A DNA stretch of 62,472 bases, taken from the NCBI GenBank assembly GCA_028275505.1, contig JAPWUP010000003.1, positions 1 to 62,472 on the forward strand. The letters are read 5' to 3'. The notes beneath the pieces were generated by a model that was given only the letters and a program-made list of their open reading frames with translations, did not search any database and was not told where the DNA came from. Positions 7,958 to 19,576 of the stretch are shown piece by piece. The translations under genes and the position numbers were made by a program. The number at the start of each line of letters is the position of its first letter. Within the stretch, counting starts at the first letter, position 1. Origin of the DNA: Bryobacteraceae bacterium. Lineage in GTDB: Bacteria; Acidobacteriota; Terriglobia; Bryobacterales; Bryobacteraceae.

Positions 7958-9353
7958 GGCGTACCCCTCGCGCCGGGACGCGAACCTCAATGCACAGGCC
8001 GCCTCCCGGTTGATTGGAGAAGCGCACTTCGCCGCCGGCGCTGCGTGCCCGCGCCCGCATTCCGATCAGGCCGAGACCCTGGCGCAGGACGGAGTCGTCC
8101 GCGGGAAGGCCGCGGCCGTTGTCGGCGATCACGACCCGTACCTCGTCCCCCGCTTGCCGCAGTTGGATCCTGACCCGGTTGGCGCCCGAATGACGCGCAA
8201 CGTTGGTCAAAGCTTCCTGGCAGATGCGAAACAGGTGAGTCTCCACCTCCTCGGGCAGGCGCCCTTTGAAATTCGACTCGTACTCCACTTCGATGCCGGT
8301 GCGCTGCATGAAGCCTTCCGCCAGCCAGCGAAGGCCGGCGTCCAGACCGAAATCATCCAGGATGGTGGGGTGCAAGAGCTGGGAGAGTTCGCGCACGTTC
8401 TGGATGGCCCGGTCCACCGCCGCCACGCAGTCCTCCACCCGCCCGTTGGCGCCGGGCTGGGTGCGCAGGGCCAGCAGGTTCGCTTTCACCGCCGTCAGGG
8501 ACTGGCCCAGCTCGTCGTGGAGTTCGTGCGAGAAACGGCGCGCCACGGTTTCCTGGTTCTCCAGCAGGTGCCATGAAACGCGGCTCAGCTCGCTAGCCTG
8601 GGCCTCGAGTTTCTGCAACATGCTCGCGGCCAGCCGTACCGTCAGCCCTGCACAGACCAGGGCCAGCAACAACGAACTGCCGAGCAGCGCGATGGAGTTC
8701 CGCAGAAGCTCGCGGGAACGTTCCTGGATCTGCTGCTTGGCGCTGGCAGCCTTGGCATAGCTGGCGGCAGCCAGCCGGGCCACCAGGGCCAGGGCCTCCT
8801 CGTGCCGCCGGAACAAGTCGCGCGACAGCAGCGTGGAAGGATTTTCCTGCGCCAGCAGCCGCCGGGCCTCGGCCGAAAAGGCATTGGAGGCCCGCTTGAG
8901 CTCGTTCCAAAGCGGTTCCTCAGGCGTCCCGGCTACCGAAGCGCTGATCTCCTCCAGCCGGTCGTCCGCCTCGTCCAGCTCGCTCAGGATCTTCTCCTTG
9001 TCCTCCAGCTCGGGCCCGCGCGAGAGCTTCCGGAACACCGCGCTCAGGGCCGCCTGCTCGCGTTGGACGTCTTCGAGCAACCGGGTCGCCACCAGCTCCT
9101 GGCTCGCCAGCCGGTCCGCACTGTCCCGAATCGAGCGGATGTTTTCCACAGCGACGAAGCCGGCGGCCACCAAGAGGGCGATGACGAGCAAAAAACCGGC
9201 CAGCAGGACGCGGAAGATGGTCCTCGGCGTGACTTCGCCGCTGGTGAACAACACTACTCCCCTTATCATTTTGGCCCGACTCAGCGCGGCAAGCCATCGC
9301 CCCGGCAGGCTATCCCGCCATCCCTCGGTCCGGGGTGTCAGCGCGCCACTCAT
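7920..9353 (-). CDS. sensor histidine kinase, NarX/DegS type (HisKA_3)
   Basis: A 477-residue membrane kinase. Transmembrane helices are at about 46-69 ('LLAGFLLVIALLVAAGFVAV') and 220-242. They enclose an extracytoplasmic, mostly helical sensor region of about 150 residues resembling a four-helix-bundle (CHASE3-like) input. The HisKA_3 box 'FSHELHDELGQSLTAVKANL' places the phosphorylated histidine at about His279. The ATPase domain shows the N box 'ALTNVARHSGANRV', the G1 box 'VIADNGRGLP' and the G2 box 'GLGLIGMRARARSAGG'. Start at ATG 9353 is the longest; ATG 9269 is an alternative giving 449 residues. The ligand is unknown. It partners with the overlapping response regulator gene. Confidence 0.92.
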   Translation of the reverse strand: MSGALTPRTEGWRDSLPGRWLAALSRAKMIRGVVLFTSGEVTPRTIFRVLLAGFLLVIALLVAAGFVAVENIRSIRDSADRLASQELVATRLLEDVQREQAALSAVFRKLSRGPELEDKEKILSELDEADDRLEEISASVAGTPEEPLWNELKRASNAFSAEARRLLAQENPSTLLSRDLFRRHEEALALVARLAAASYAKAASAKQQIQERSRELLRNSIALLGSSLLLALVCAGLTVRLAASMLQKLEAQASELSRVSWHLLENQETVARRFSHELHDELGQSLTAVKANLLALRTQPGANGRVEDCVAAVDRAIQNVRELSQLLHPTILDDFGLDAGLRWLAEGFMQRTGIEVEYESNFKGRLPEEVETHLFRICQEALTNVARHSGANRVRIQLRQAGDEVRVVIADNGRGLPADDSVLRQGLGLIGMRARARSAGGEVRFSNQPGGGLCIEVRVPARGVRHDEEKDPGLARR

Positions 9354-9425
9354 CCCTTAACAAGGGTACCCCCATTAGCCTCCCGAGGCGATAGGCCCCC
9401 GGAGGCCTGCTGCGCCATCATGAAA

Positions 9426-9451
9426 GTGTCGTAGGTGAAACCCTTCGACAC
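9426..9451 (+). promoter_or_regulatory. leader hairpin abutting the ribosome binding site
   Basis: GTGTCG (9426-9431) pairs with CGACAC (9446-9451). Inside, after a single T-T mismatch, AGG pairs with CCT around a 6-base loop. The stem ends directly against the strong Shine-Dalgarno AGGAGG at 9452-9457 of the small lysine-rich gene. Such placement could tune or sense conditions at translation initiation. No promoter was convincingly identified upstream. Confidence 0.5.
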
Positions 9452-9464
9452 AGGAGGTTAACTT

Positions 9465-9635
9465 ATGAAGAAGCTGATCGTTGCGTTGGTTGCGGGCGCC
9501 CTGAGCCTGCCGGTGTTTGCTCAGCAGGCGACTGGCCAGTCCACGCAAGAGCAGACCAAGCAGCAAACCAAGAAGAGGTCTTCGAAGAAGAGCAAGGCCG
9601 AAGAGCAAAAGAAGGAAGAGAAGAAGACCCCGTAA
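9465..9635 (+). CDS. small exported lysine/glutamine-rich protein, 56 aa
   Basis: A short gene with a textbook ribosome binding site: AGGAGG at 9452-9457, 7 bases before the ATG. Residues 1-19 form a signal peptide ('MKKLIVALVAGALSLPVFA', predicted cleavage before QQ). The mature part is about 37 residues, rich in Lys, Glu, Gln, Ser and Thr, with no Cys or aromatic residue. It includes 'KKRSSKKSKAEEQKKEEKK', so it is probably disordered and charged. It stops with TAA and is followed 30 bases later by a strong terminator, so it is a self-contained transcription unit. Function is unknown; similar short, highly charged exported peptides are common in this group of bacteria but poorly studied. 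Confidence 0.75.
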   Translation: MKKLIVALVAGALSLPVFAQQATGQSTQEQTKQQTKKRSSKKSKAEEQKKEEKKTP

Positions 9636-9665
9636 TCTCTCGTCCCCTTCCCTCCGCAATCCCGC

Positions 9666-9706
9666 GCGCCCCTGCCTTCCCCCAAAGGCAGGGGCGCTTT
9701 GCTTTT
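9666..9706 (+). terminator. rho-independent terminator after the small exported-protein gene
   Basis: A perfect 13-bp inverted repeat (9666-9678 with 9685-9697) surrounds a 6-base loop and is followed by TTTGCTTTT. It also lies just past the stop of the convergent aldo/keto reductase gene. Confidence 0.88.
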
Positions 9707-9714
9707 AGTGTCTT

Positions 9715-10659
9715 TTAGTCAGTAGGGCCGCGTAACGCTCCCCAGTCGGCAGCTTTCGCCTTGCCCCGGGCCATGATCCGCGCCATTTCCTCCGCGTCGA
9801 GGGGTCGAAACTCACGCGCGGCAGCCAGGGCCTGCCGCAGCTCCTGGTTGTTGCGCATCCCGATCACCGCCACCGCGACCTGCGGAACGCTCCAGACGTA
9901 GCGCAGCGTGTCGCGGTAGTCCTCCGGGGAAGCCAAACGCGGTTCGGAGCCGCGTTGCGGGTCTCCCAACACCTTCATTGCCGCCACTCCGATTCCCCTT
10001 TTGGCCGCCTCCGGCAACACCCGTTCCTCGAAGTTATAAATGTGCCGCTCCACGAAATTGATCGTGCACATGAACAGTTCGATTGCGCCCGTGGCGAAAA
10101 CCGGCAGTACGCGACCAGGCCGCAGGTGAGCCGTGCAGCCGACGTGTCGCGTCATCCCCTTTCTCTTGGCTTCAAGCAATCCGCCCAGCACGCCATCTTC
10201 GGAAAGCGCCGCCTGCAAGTCAGGGAAGCGATCGTCCCGGGCGATGTTGTGAATGTGGACGCAATCTACGTAGTCCGTGCGCAGGCGTCGCAGGCTCTCT
10301 TCCAGATCGCGCAAAGCGCCCTCACGCGTGGCGGAGCGGGTCTTGGTGACGAGAAAGACCTTGTGCCGCTTGCCCGCCAAGGCGCGGCCCAGCTTGTCCT
10401 CGGAGTCGCCGTAGCCGCGGGCCGTGTCTATGTAGTTCAGCCCGTTGTCCAGCGCTTCCCCGATCAGGCGGTCCACCGCCGATTGTTCCATCGGCTGGTC
10501 GGCGATGCGCTGCGCTCCCAGGCCGAGGATGGATACCTGAAAGCCGATCTTGCCCAGCGGACGCGTCGGCAAGCCGCTGCTCGCCGAGCCGGACCCGGCG
10601 GTCAAAACGCCCGCGGTCACCAGATGTGAAAACTCACGACGCGTGTATTGGTGGTGCAT
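9715..10659 (-). CDS. aldo/keto reductase
   Basis: A 314-residue NAD(P)H-dependent oxidoreductase of the AKR barrel family. The N-terminus 'TRREFSHLVTAG' looks like a Tat or lipoprotein-less export signal, but this is weak. Catalytic tetrad positions are visible: Asp and Tyr in 'YIDTARGYGDSE', Lys in 'VFLVTKT', and His in 'CVHIHNI'. The C-terminal region 'VAVIGMRNNQELRQAL' belongs to the cofactor-binding end. The protein ends near residue 314 and lacks the C-terminal 4Fe-4S ferredoxin extension found in some related AKRs. GGAGGG lies upstream of the ATG. The substrate is unknown. Confidence 0.88.
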   Translation of the reverse strand: MHHQYTRREFSHLVTAGVLTAGSGSASSGLPTRPLGKIGFQVSILGLGAQRIADQPMEQSAVDRLIGEALDNGLNYIDTARGYGDSEDKLGRALAGKRHKVFLVTKTRSATREGALRDLEESLRRLRTDYVDCVHIHNIARDDRFPDLQAALSEDGVLGGLLEAKRKGMTRHVGCTAHLRPGRVLPVFATGAIELFMCTINFVERHIYNFEERVLPEAAKRGIGVAAMKVLGDPQRGSEPRLASPEDYRDTLRYVWSVPQVAVAVIGMRNNQELRQALAAAREFRPLDAEEMARIMARGKAKAADWGALRGPTD

Positions 10660-10685
10660 GTACGCGCCCTCCGAGAATTGCCGCC

Positions 10686-10691
10686 ATTATA
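10686..10691 (-). promoter_or_regulatory. -10 box for the aldo/keto reductase gene
   Basis: A perfect TATAAT on the minus strand lies 26 bases upstream of the ATG, in the gap after the YbjN gene. The -35 region is weak. The predicted leader of about 20 nt contains GGAGGG. Confidence 0.5.
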
Positions 10692-10718
10692 CTGGGTGGC
10701 GAAGGGGCGCCGCTTCCC

Positions 10719-11144
10719 TCAATCGGCCAGGAAACGTACGCAAGCCAGAAAAGCCGCCCGCCACGTGCGCAGACGTTCGGCCAGGTAGGCGCGAGTGACG
10801 CCGCCTTCCAGGTCCACGTCCATGTCCATGTTCACGTCGCCGTCCTCATCGAGGTACACCTTCAGGAAGCGCTTCCGGCGGTTCCACTCATTGACTTTTT
10901 CCATCGGCACCTGCTCGCGAAAGGCGGCCCGAAATTGCAGGCTCATGGCGCGGCCGTCCTCGACGCCGTAGAAGAAGAGAAGGCAGTTGTAACCCTCCAC
11001 GCGGAAGCGGATCATGGGATCGCCGTGCGAATCCTCATCCAGTTCCGGCGCGTAACCCTCTTCGCGCACGATCTCGGCCATTTCCTCTCCGCTGATGGTG
11101 GTGTAGACGGTGGCCGGCGATTGCTTGGGTCCGAACAGTCCCAT
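10719..11144 (-). CDS. YbjN domain-containing protein
   Basis: A 141-residue protein with the YbjN fold (a small alpha/beta domain related to type III secretion chaperones). Residues show 'TTISGEEMAEIVREEGY', then alternating strands 'PMIRFRVEGYNCLLFFYGV' and 'KVYLDEDGDVNMDMDVDL', then two helices 'AYLAERLRTWRAAFLACV'. E. coli YbjN is linked to motility and stress regulation, but the molecular role of the family is not settled. The gene has its own upstream region and a possible TACAAT -10 box at 11242-11247 on the minus strand. Confidence 0.85.
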   Translation of the reverse strand: MGLFGPKQSPATVYTTISGEEMAEIVREEGYAPELDEDSHGDPMIRFRVEGYNCLLFFYGVEDGRAMSLQFRAAFREQVPMEKVNEWNRRKRFLKVYLDEDGDVNMDMDVDLEGGVTRAYLAERLRTWRAAFLACVRFLAD

Positions 11145-11454
11145 GGCGCCCTCCTTCTCGACTGGGCTGAGTTTCGTCTCGCCGGCGCGTGGCGGGCTGC
11201 GGGCTCGTCAGCAGCGCCGGGACGGGAACGGAAACGGCCATATTGTAGCGCAAAGCCGGACCCTGGGGTCCGCAGTTGCCCGCCGTGTCCAAAGATTCTC
11301 GGCCTCGTCGCAGGCAGCGGTTCAACTTGACATGGGATTTTTGCAGGTCTAGCATAAATTCAGATCTGGACGACCGTTGCTCAGGCGTTCTCGAGCGGCG
11401 GTTCGGCCGGATCCACGGGGGTTGGCCCCGGAACCAAATCAGGGGATCGAAACC
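11145..11454. other. divergent intergenic region, 310 bp
   Basis: This gap between the divergently transcribed YbjN and Oar-like receptor genes holds a minus-strand TACAAT (11242-11247), a good plus-strand promoter at 11327-11355 and a leader of about 95 nt before the receptor. No small gene or RNA structure was recognised. Confidence 0.7.
11327..11355 (+). promoter_or_regulatory. promoter for the Oar-like receptor gene
   Basis: A perfect TTGACA (11327-11332) is followed by a 17-base spacer and TAGCAT (11350-11355). The resulting leader is about 95 nt. Confidence 0.6.
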
Positions 11455-14400
11455 ATGTCAGACCGCTATGTCCGCTTGATTTTGGTCGTGCTTATCGCCA
11501 CTGTGGCGGCCCTGGCGCAGGACCCGCGCGGCACCATTGCCGGGCGCGTCTTGGATCCTCAAGGCGCCGTGATTCCGAACGCCACAGTCATCGTCACCAA
11601 CACCGAGACCAACGTTTCCAGCCGCACGGTAACCAATGAGACGGGGTACTTCGAAATCAGCCTGTTGAACCCGGGCAACTATTCGGTCGCGGCCGAGGCG
11701 CCGGGTTTCAAGCGCACCGTGCAGACCGGCCTGGTTCTGCAAGTCGCCGGGCGGCTGAATCTGACTTTGCAGTTGCAGGTCGGTCAGATCGCCGAAACCG
11801 TAGAGGTTGTGGCGCAGGCGCCGCTGCTCGACACCACGACGGCGTCCGGCGGGCGCGTCATTGACACGCGCCAGATCCAGGATTTGCCCTTCTCGGACAT
11901 GAACCCGTTCGCCATGGCCACCCTGGCGCCTGGCATGCACTGGACCGGCCAGCCCGAGTATCGTCGCCCGTTCGACAACGCCGGCACTTCTTCGTTCAAC
12001 ACGGCGGGCGGCGTGGGGTCGAACGAGTACAGCATTGACGGTATGCCGGTCACCGGCACCGGCCGCCGCGTGGGTTTCGTGCCCTCCTCGGAGGCGGTGG
12101 AAGAGTTCAAGCTGGAGACGCTGCCTATTGACGCCTCCTACGGGTACACCTCCGGCGCCGTGGTGAACGTTTCCACCAAATCCGGCACCAACACCTACCA
12201 CGGCTCGCTGTTCGATCAGCACTGGCAGCAGCGTTGGAACGCCACGCCGCACTTCACTCGCCTGCTCTGGGAACGTGATGTGGCTGCGGGCAAGAAAAAG
12301 CCGAGCGATCCCAAACAGGCGCCCGGTCGCTCTAACGATTTCGGCTTTGATCTGGGCGGCCCCTTCCGCATCCCCAAGGTCTACAACGGGCGCGACAAGT
12401 TCTTCTTCTATTTCCAGTACAACGGTATCTACCAGAAGAAGGCTGAGACCACAGGTTCGATCAACCGTACTGTGCCCAAGATGGCCTGGCGGCAGGGCGA
12501 TTTTTCCGACCTGCTGGCCATTGACGCCGTCAAGTACACGGTCTATGATCCCCGGTCGGCCCGCGAGGTGGACGGGCGCGTCGTGCGTACTCCCTTCCCG
12601 GGCAACAAGGGCGTACCCATCCTGAACCCGGTTTACAAATTCTACGAGCCGCTCTATCCCAAGCCCAACGACGTGCCGGGCCTGGTCTCGCCGGAGGGCA
12701 TCAACAACTACTACGCCGCCAACATGCCCAAGGACGAGCGCTTCAACTCGATCGTCAACCGCTGGGACTACAACATTAGCGAGCGGCAGCGCCTGTTCGC
12801 CCGCTGGTATTGGAATCACCGGCTGGCTGACGAATACGATTGGACGTACGAAACCAAGCGCGGCCTGCACACCAACGGCTTGGTGCGAATCAACAAGGGC
12901 GGCGGCGGAAGCTACATCTGGACGCTGTCCAATACCACGGTCCTGGACCTGGGCGTGAGCTGGACGCGCTTCAATGAGGGCGCGGAGCGGCCCATCCAGA
13001 CCCAGTACAAGCCGAGCGATGTTGGGTTGCCCGCCTACCTGGACGCCAAGGCCGACAAATGGCATACCCTGCCGCGAATGTCCATCTCCGGGGTAGAGTC
13101 GGTGGGCGACTCTTATCCCGCCATTGGCATTCGGGGTACTACGGGTGAGGCGCGCGTGCAGCTCACCACGGTCAAAGGTTCCCACTCGTTCCGCTACGGC
13201 TGGCAGGAACGGCGCTATTGGACCACCACGGCCGGCCCGGGTTACTCGTCCGGCGCCTTCAGCTTCAACCAGTACTATGTCCGGCAGGCCGACAATACCA
13301 CCACCGCCTCCGATCTCGGCCTCAGTTGGGCGGCTTTCATGATGGGGCTTCCCTCCGGCATCTCGATTGACACCAACGACACCGCGATCTGGACCACGCC
13401 CTACCGCGGCATCTTTTTCCAAGATGACTGGCGCGTGACGCGCAAGCTCCAACTCCAGCTCGGCCTGCGCTACGAGTGGCAGGGCGGCATTACCGAGCGC
13501 TTCAACCGCGGCATCGCCGGCGGCTTTGACTTTGATTACAAGCCGCCCTTTGCCGACCTGGTCGAGGCCGCCTATGCCAAGAGCCCGCTGCCTGAGCTGC
13601 CTGCTTCCCAATTCAAGGTACGCGGCGGCACGTACTATCTCGGCCAGAAGTACAAGAGCTTCACCGACGGCAATCACCTGTTTATGCCGCGCATCGGAGT
13701 GGTTTACCAGATCACGCCCAAGCTGGTGATGCGCTTCGGCTACGGCTGGTACTACGACACGTTCAACTCAAACAATGACCGGCCCAGCCAGGACGGCTAC
13801 AGCCAGCCGACCTCGACCATCATCAGCACGGACCGCGGGTTGACGATCTGCTGCGGCGTGGGGCCGGTGGCCAACCTCTCGGCCACTCGCAACCCCATGG
13901 TGGACCCCTTCCCTGTCCGCGCCGACGGCACTCGCTTTGACGTGCCGTACGGGAACTCGCTCGGCCCCATCATCCGGCAAGGACGCGGCTGGAGCTTCAT
14001 ACCGCGGAATTACCGGCCGGCCTGGCAGCAGCGCGGCCGCTTCGGCTTCCAGCGCGAAATCAGCACCGACATGGTGTTCGAAGCGGCCTATAGCGGCGCT
14101 TACTCCCGCATCCCGGTCTCGCAGACCATCAGTTACCTGCCTGCGCAGTACTGGGCCTATGGGCTGACCCGGAATCAGGCCATTGACGACGACCTGAACC
14201 GCAGTCTGCCCAATCCGTTCAACATCAACAACCTGGCTGCGCTGCAAGCTACGGATCCGAAGGTCTACAACTACCTGCGGACCCTCGGTTTCTTCACCAG
14301 CACCACCATCCGCAAGCACCAGTTGTTGCGGGCCTTCCCCAACATGAACGGGCTGAGCGGGCTGCGCCCGGGCGTCGATTTCGGCGACTCGCGCGGCATC

Positions 14401-15138
14401 AACATCTACCACGACATCCAGCTCCGCTTGGAGCGGCGCTTCTCCAAGGGCTTCCAGACGGCCGTGATGTACACCTGGTCCAAGGGCAGCGAGTCGGACT
14501 TCTACGCCAACGAGTTCGACTCCAAACCTTCCTTCCGGCCCCAGGATGCGATCCGGCCGCATCGCACGGTCTGGAGCGCGATCTGGGAGTTGCCCTTTGG
14601 CAAGGGCCGCAAGTGGGTGACCCAGCACCCCATCCAGCACATCATCGGCGGCTGGCAGCTTAGCTGGGTCTACCAATTCCAGCAAGGGCCGCCCACGAGC
14701 TGGGGCAACCGCTTCTTCTACGGCGATATCTCGAAGATCGGCGACCTCCTCAAGCACGACGAGGTCCACAAGAACGACATCCACCGCTGGTTCGATGGCT
14801 CGATCCGGTACACCGGCGCCGGTCCCGTCCCGCAGGGCTTCGTGGGCTTCGAGGGCCGCACAGCCATGCAGCCCGGATCCTTCCACGTCCGGGTCTTCCC
14901 GACCCGACTGGATGTACTGCGTGAGGACGGCATCCGGAACTGGGACGTCAAGATCAAGCGCGTCTTCCGGATTACCGAGCAGTTGCGGACCAGCTTCGAC
15001 GTGGACCTGCTCAACGCGACCAACCATACCAACTTCGCCGGGCCGGTGACCGATCCGACCCGAGCCGACTTCGGTATGGTGAACACGCAGCGCGGACTGA
15101 GCCGTGTCATCCAGTTCAACCTGCGCATAGACTTCTGA
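11455..15138 (+). CDS. Oar-like TonB-dependent receptor with carboxypeptidase-regulatory domain
   Basis: A 1227-residue outer-membrane protein. It has a signal peptide ending near 'AALAQ' and a carboxypeptidase-regulatory Ig-like domain at about 23-105 ('GTIAGRVLDPQGAVIPNATV', 'NETGYFEISLLNPGNYSV'). A plug follows at about 110-240, with a TonB-box-like 'ETVEVVAQ', 'NEYSIDGMPVTG' and 'INASYGYTSGAVVNVSTKSG' (the last read here as 'IDASYGYTSGAVVNV'). The rest is a large barrel. The end 'NHTNFAGPVTDPTRADFG' and 'IQFNLRIDF' is typical of this acidobacterial family. The true start is ATG 11455, with AGGGGA upstream; the frame is open further up but lacks a signal. Substrate is unknown; such receptors occur in dozens per Solibacter-type genome. 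Confidence 0.93.
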   Translation: MSDRYVRLILVVLIATVAALAQDPRGTIAGRVLDPQGAVIPNATVIVTNTETNVSSRTVTNETGYFEISLLNPGNYSVAAEAPGFKRTVQTGLVLQVAGRLNLTLQLQVGQIAETVEVVAQAPLLDTTTASGGRVIDTRQIQDLPFSDMNPFAMATLAPGMHWTGQPEYRRPFDNAGTSSFNTAGGVGSNEYSIDGMPVTGTGRRVGFVPSSEAVEEFKLETLPIDASYGYTSGAVVNVSTKSGTNTYHGSLFDQHWQQRWNATPHFTRLLWERDVAAGKKKPSDPKQAPGRSNDFGFDLGGPFRIPKVYNGRDKFFFYFQYNGIYQKKAETTGSINRTVPKMAWRQGDFSDLLAIDAVKYTVYDPRSAREVDGRVVRTPFPGNKGVPILNPVYKFYEPLYPKPNDVPGLVSPEGINNYYAANMPKDERFNSIVNRWDYNISERQRLFARWYWNHRLADEYDWTYETKRGLHTNGLVRINKGGGGSYIWTLSNTTVLDLGVSWTRFNEGAERPIQTQYKPSDVGLPAYLDAKADKWHTLPRMSISGVESVGDSYPAIGIRGTTGEARVQLTTVKGSHSFRYGWQERRYWTTTAGPGYSSGAFSFNQYYVRQADNTTTASDLGLSWAAFMMGLPSGISIDTNDTAIWTTPYRGIFFQDDWRVTRKLQLQLGLRYEWQGGITERFNRGIAGGFDFDYKPPFADLVEAAYAKSPLPELPASQFKVRGGTYYLGQKYKSFTDGNHLFMPRIGVVYQITPKLVMRFGYGWYYDTFNSNNDRPSQDGYSQPTSTIISTDRGLTICCGVGPVANLSATRNPMVDPFPVRADGTRFDVPYGNSLGPIIRQGRGWSFIPRNYRPAWQQRGRFGFQREISTDMVFEAAYSGAYSRIPVSQTISYLPAQYWAYGLTRNQAIDDDLNRSLPNPFNINNLAALQATDPKVYNYLRTLGFFTSTTIRKHQLLRAFPNMNGLSGLRPGVDFGDSRGINIYHDIQLRLERRFSKGFQTAVMYTWSKGSESDFYANEFDSKPSFRPQDAIRPHRTVWSAIWELPFGKGRKWVTQHPIQHIIGGWQLSWVYQFQQGPPTSWGNRFFYGDISKIGDLLKHDEVHKNDIHRWFDGSIRYTGAGPVPQGFVGFEGRTAMQPGSFHVRVFPTRLDVLREDGIRNWDVKIKRVFRITEQLRTSFDVDLLNATNHTNFAGPVTDPTRADFGMVNTQRGLSRVIQFNLRIDF

Positions 15139-15160
15139 CGCGCATCCGGTAGCAGGGCGG

Positions 15161-15197
15161 GGGCGGAGCGCAACGCGCGCTCCGCCCTTTTCGTTTC
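15161..15197 (+). terminator. rho-independent terminator after the Oar-like receptor gene
   Basis: An 11-bp perfect stem (15161-15171 with 15177-15187), a 5-base loop, then TTTTCGTTTC. Confidence 0.85.
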
Positions 15198-15209
15198 ATC
15201 GCCGCATCC

Positions 15210-15215
15210 TATACT
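15210..15215 (+). promoter_or_regulatory. -10 box close to the dnaE start
   Basis: TATACT lies only 10 bases before the dnaE ATG, so the leader would be about 4 nt or less and would lack a Shine-Dalgarno sequence. The -35 region is weak. Confidence 0.45.
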
Positions 15216-15225
15216 GAAAACGAGA

Positions 15226-18681
<3,456 letters not shown>

Positions 18682-18708
18682 AGATCCCGCATGAGCGAGG
18701 ATTCCCCC

Positions 18709-19554
18709 ATGAGTGACGCAGCAGCGCAAGCGCCGGGCGCCGGCGCTCCGGAAACCAACATCGCCTGGCAGCGCGTTCAACTGGCGCGTCATCCCAAGCG
18801 CCCGCATTCCCTCGATTACATCCAGCGCCTGTTTACGGATTTCCAGGAGATTCATGGCGACCGGCGCTTTGGCGACGATCCCGCGATCGTCTGCGGCATG
18901 GGCTTCTTCGAGGGCCGCCCCATCATGATCACGGCCCAGCAAAAGGGACGTGACACCAAACAAAAGCTCTACCGCAATTTCGGCATGCCCAAGCCCGAAG
19001 GCTACCGCAAGGCCCTGCGCGTCATGCAGCTCGCGGCCAAGTTCGGGCGGCCCATCCTGACCCTGCTCGACACCCCGGGCGCTTATCCGGGCATTGACGC
19101 CGAGGAACGCGGCCAGGCCGAGGCGATCGCCACGAACCTGCGCGAGATGGCCCGCCTGCGTTCTCCCATCGTCACCATCTGCATCGGCGAGGGCGGCAGC
19201 GGCGGCGCTCTTGCTCTGGGCGTGGGCAACCGTGTCTACATGATGGAGAACGCCATTTACAGCGTCATTTCGCCGGAAAGTTGCGCGGCCATCATCTATC
19301 GGGACGCCAAACTGGCCGAGCGCGCCGCGGCCGCCCTCAAGCTGACTGCGCAGGACCTGCTCCGTCTGGGACTCATTGACGGCATCATTCCCGAGCCCGG
19401 CGAGGGCGCCCACACCGACTGGGATGCAGCCGCCGCCCTGCTGCGCGAGACCCTGCGCCGGGCGCTCGACGAGCTGGCGCCGCTGAGCCCGGAAGAGCTC
19501 GTTCAGCAGCGCTTCGAAAAGTTCCGGCGAATGGGCAATTTCTTCACGGAATGA
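18709..19554 (+). CDS. accA: acetyl-CoA carboxylase carboxyltransferase subunit alpha
   Basis: A 281-residue subunit that, with AccD, transfers CO2 from carboxybiotin to acetyl-CoA in the first step of fatty-acid synthesis. Conserved blocks are visible: 'VQLARHPKRPHSLDYI', 'DRRFGDDPAIVCG', 'GMPKPEGYRKALRVMQ', 'LLDTPGAYPGIDAEERGQ' and 'IGEGGSGGALALGVGN'. It lacks the N-terminal helical region of about 40 residues present in many AccA proteins. ATG 18709 is favoured by GAGGA 8-9 bases upstream; ATG 18691 is also in frame and possible. It lies 27 bases after dnaE; a dnaE-accA neighbourhood is also found in E. coli. Confidence 0.95.
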   Translation: MSDAAAQAPGAGAPETNIAWQRVQLARHPKRPHSLDYIQRLFTDFQEIHGDRRFGDDPAIVCGMGFFEGRPIMITAQQKGRDTKQKLYRNFGMPKPEGYRKALRVMQLAAKFGRPILTLLDTPGAYPGIDAEERGQAEAIATNLREMARLRSPIVTICIGEGGSGGALALGVGNRVYMMENAIYSVISPESCAAIIYRDAKLAERAAAALKLTAQDLLRLGLIDGIIPEPGEGAHTDWDAAAALLRETLRRALDELAPLSPEELVQQRFEKFRRMGNFFTE

Positions 19555-19576
19555 AGCCGCCGGCGACGCGCCATCC

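Noticed and set aside
11458-13677. Open frame of 739 codons opposite the Oar-like receptor
   Set aside because: Antisense shadow without any recognisable motif.
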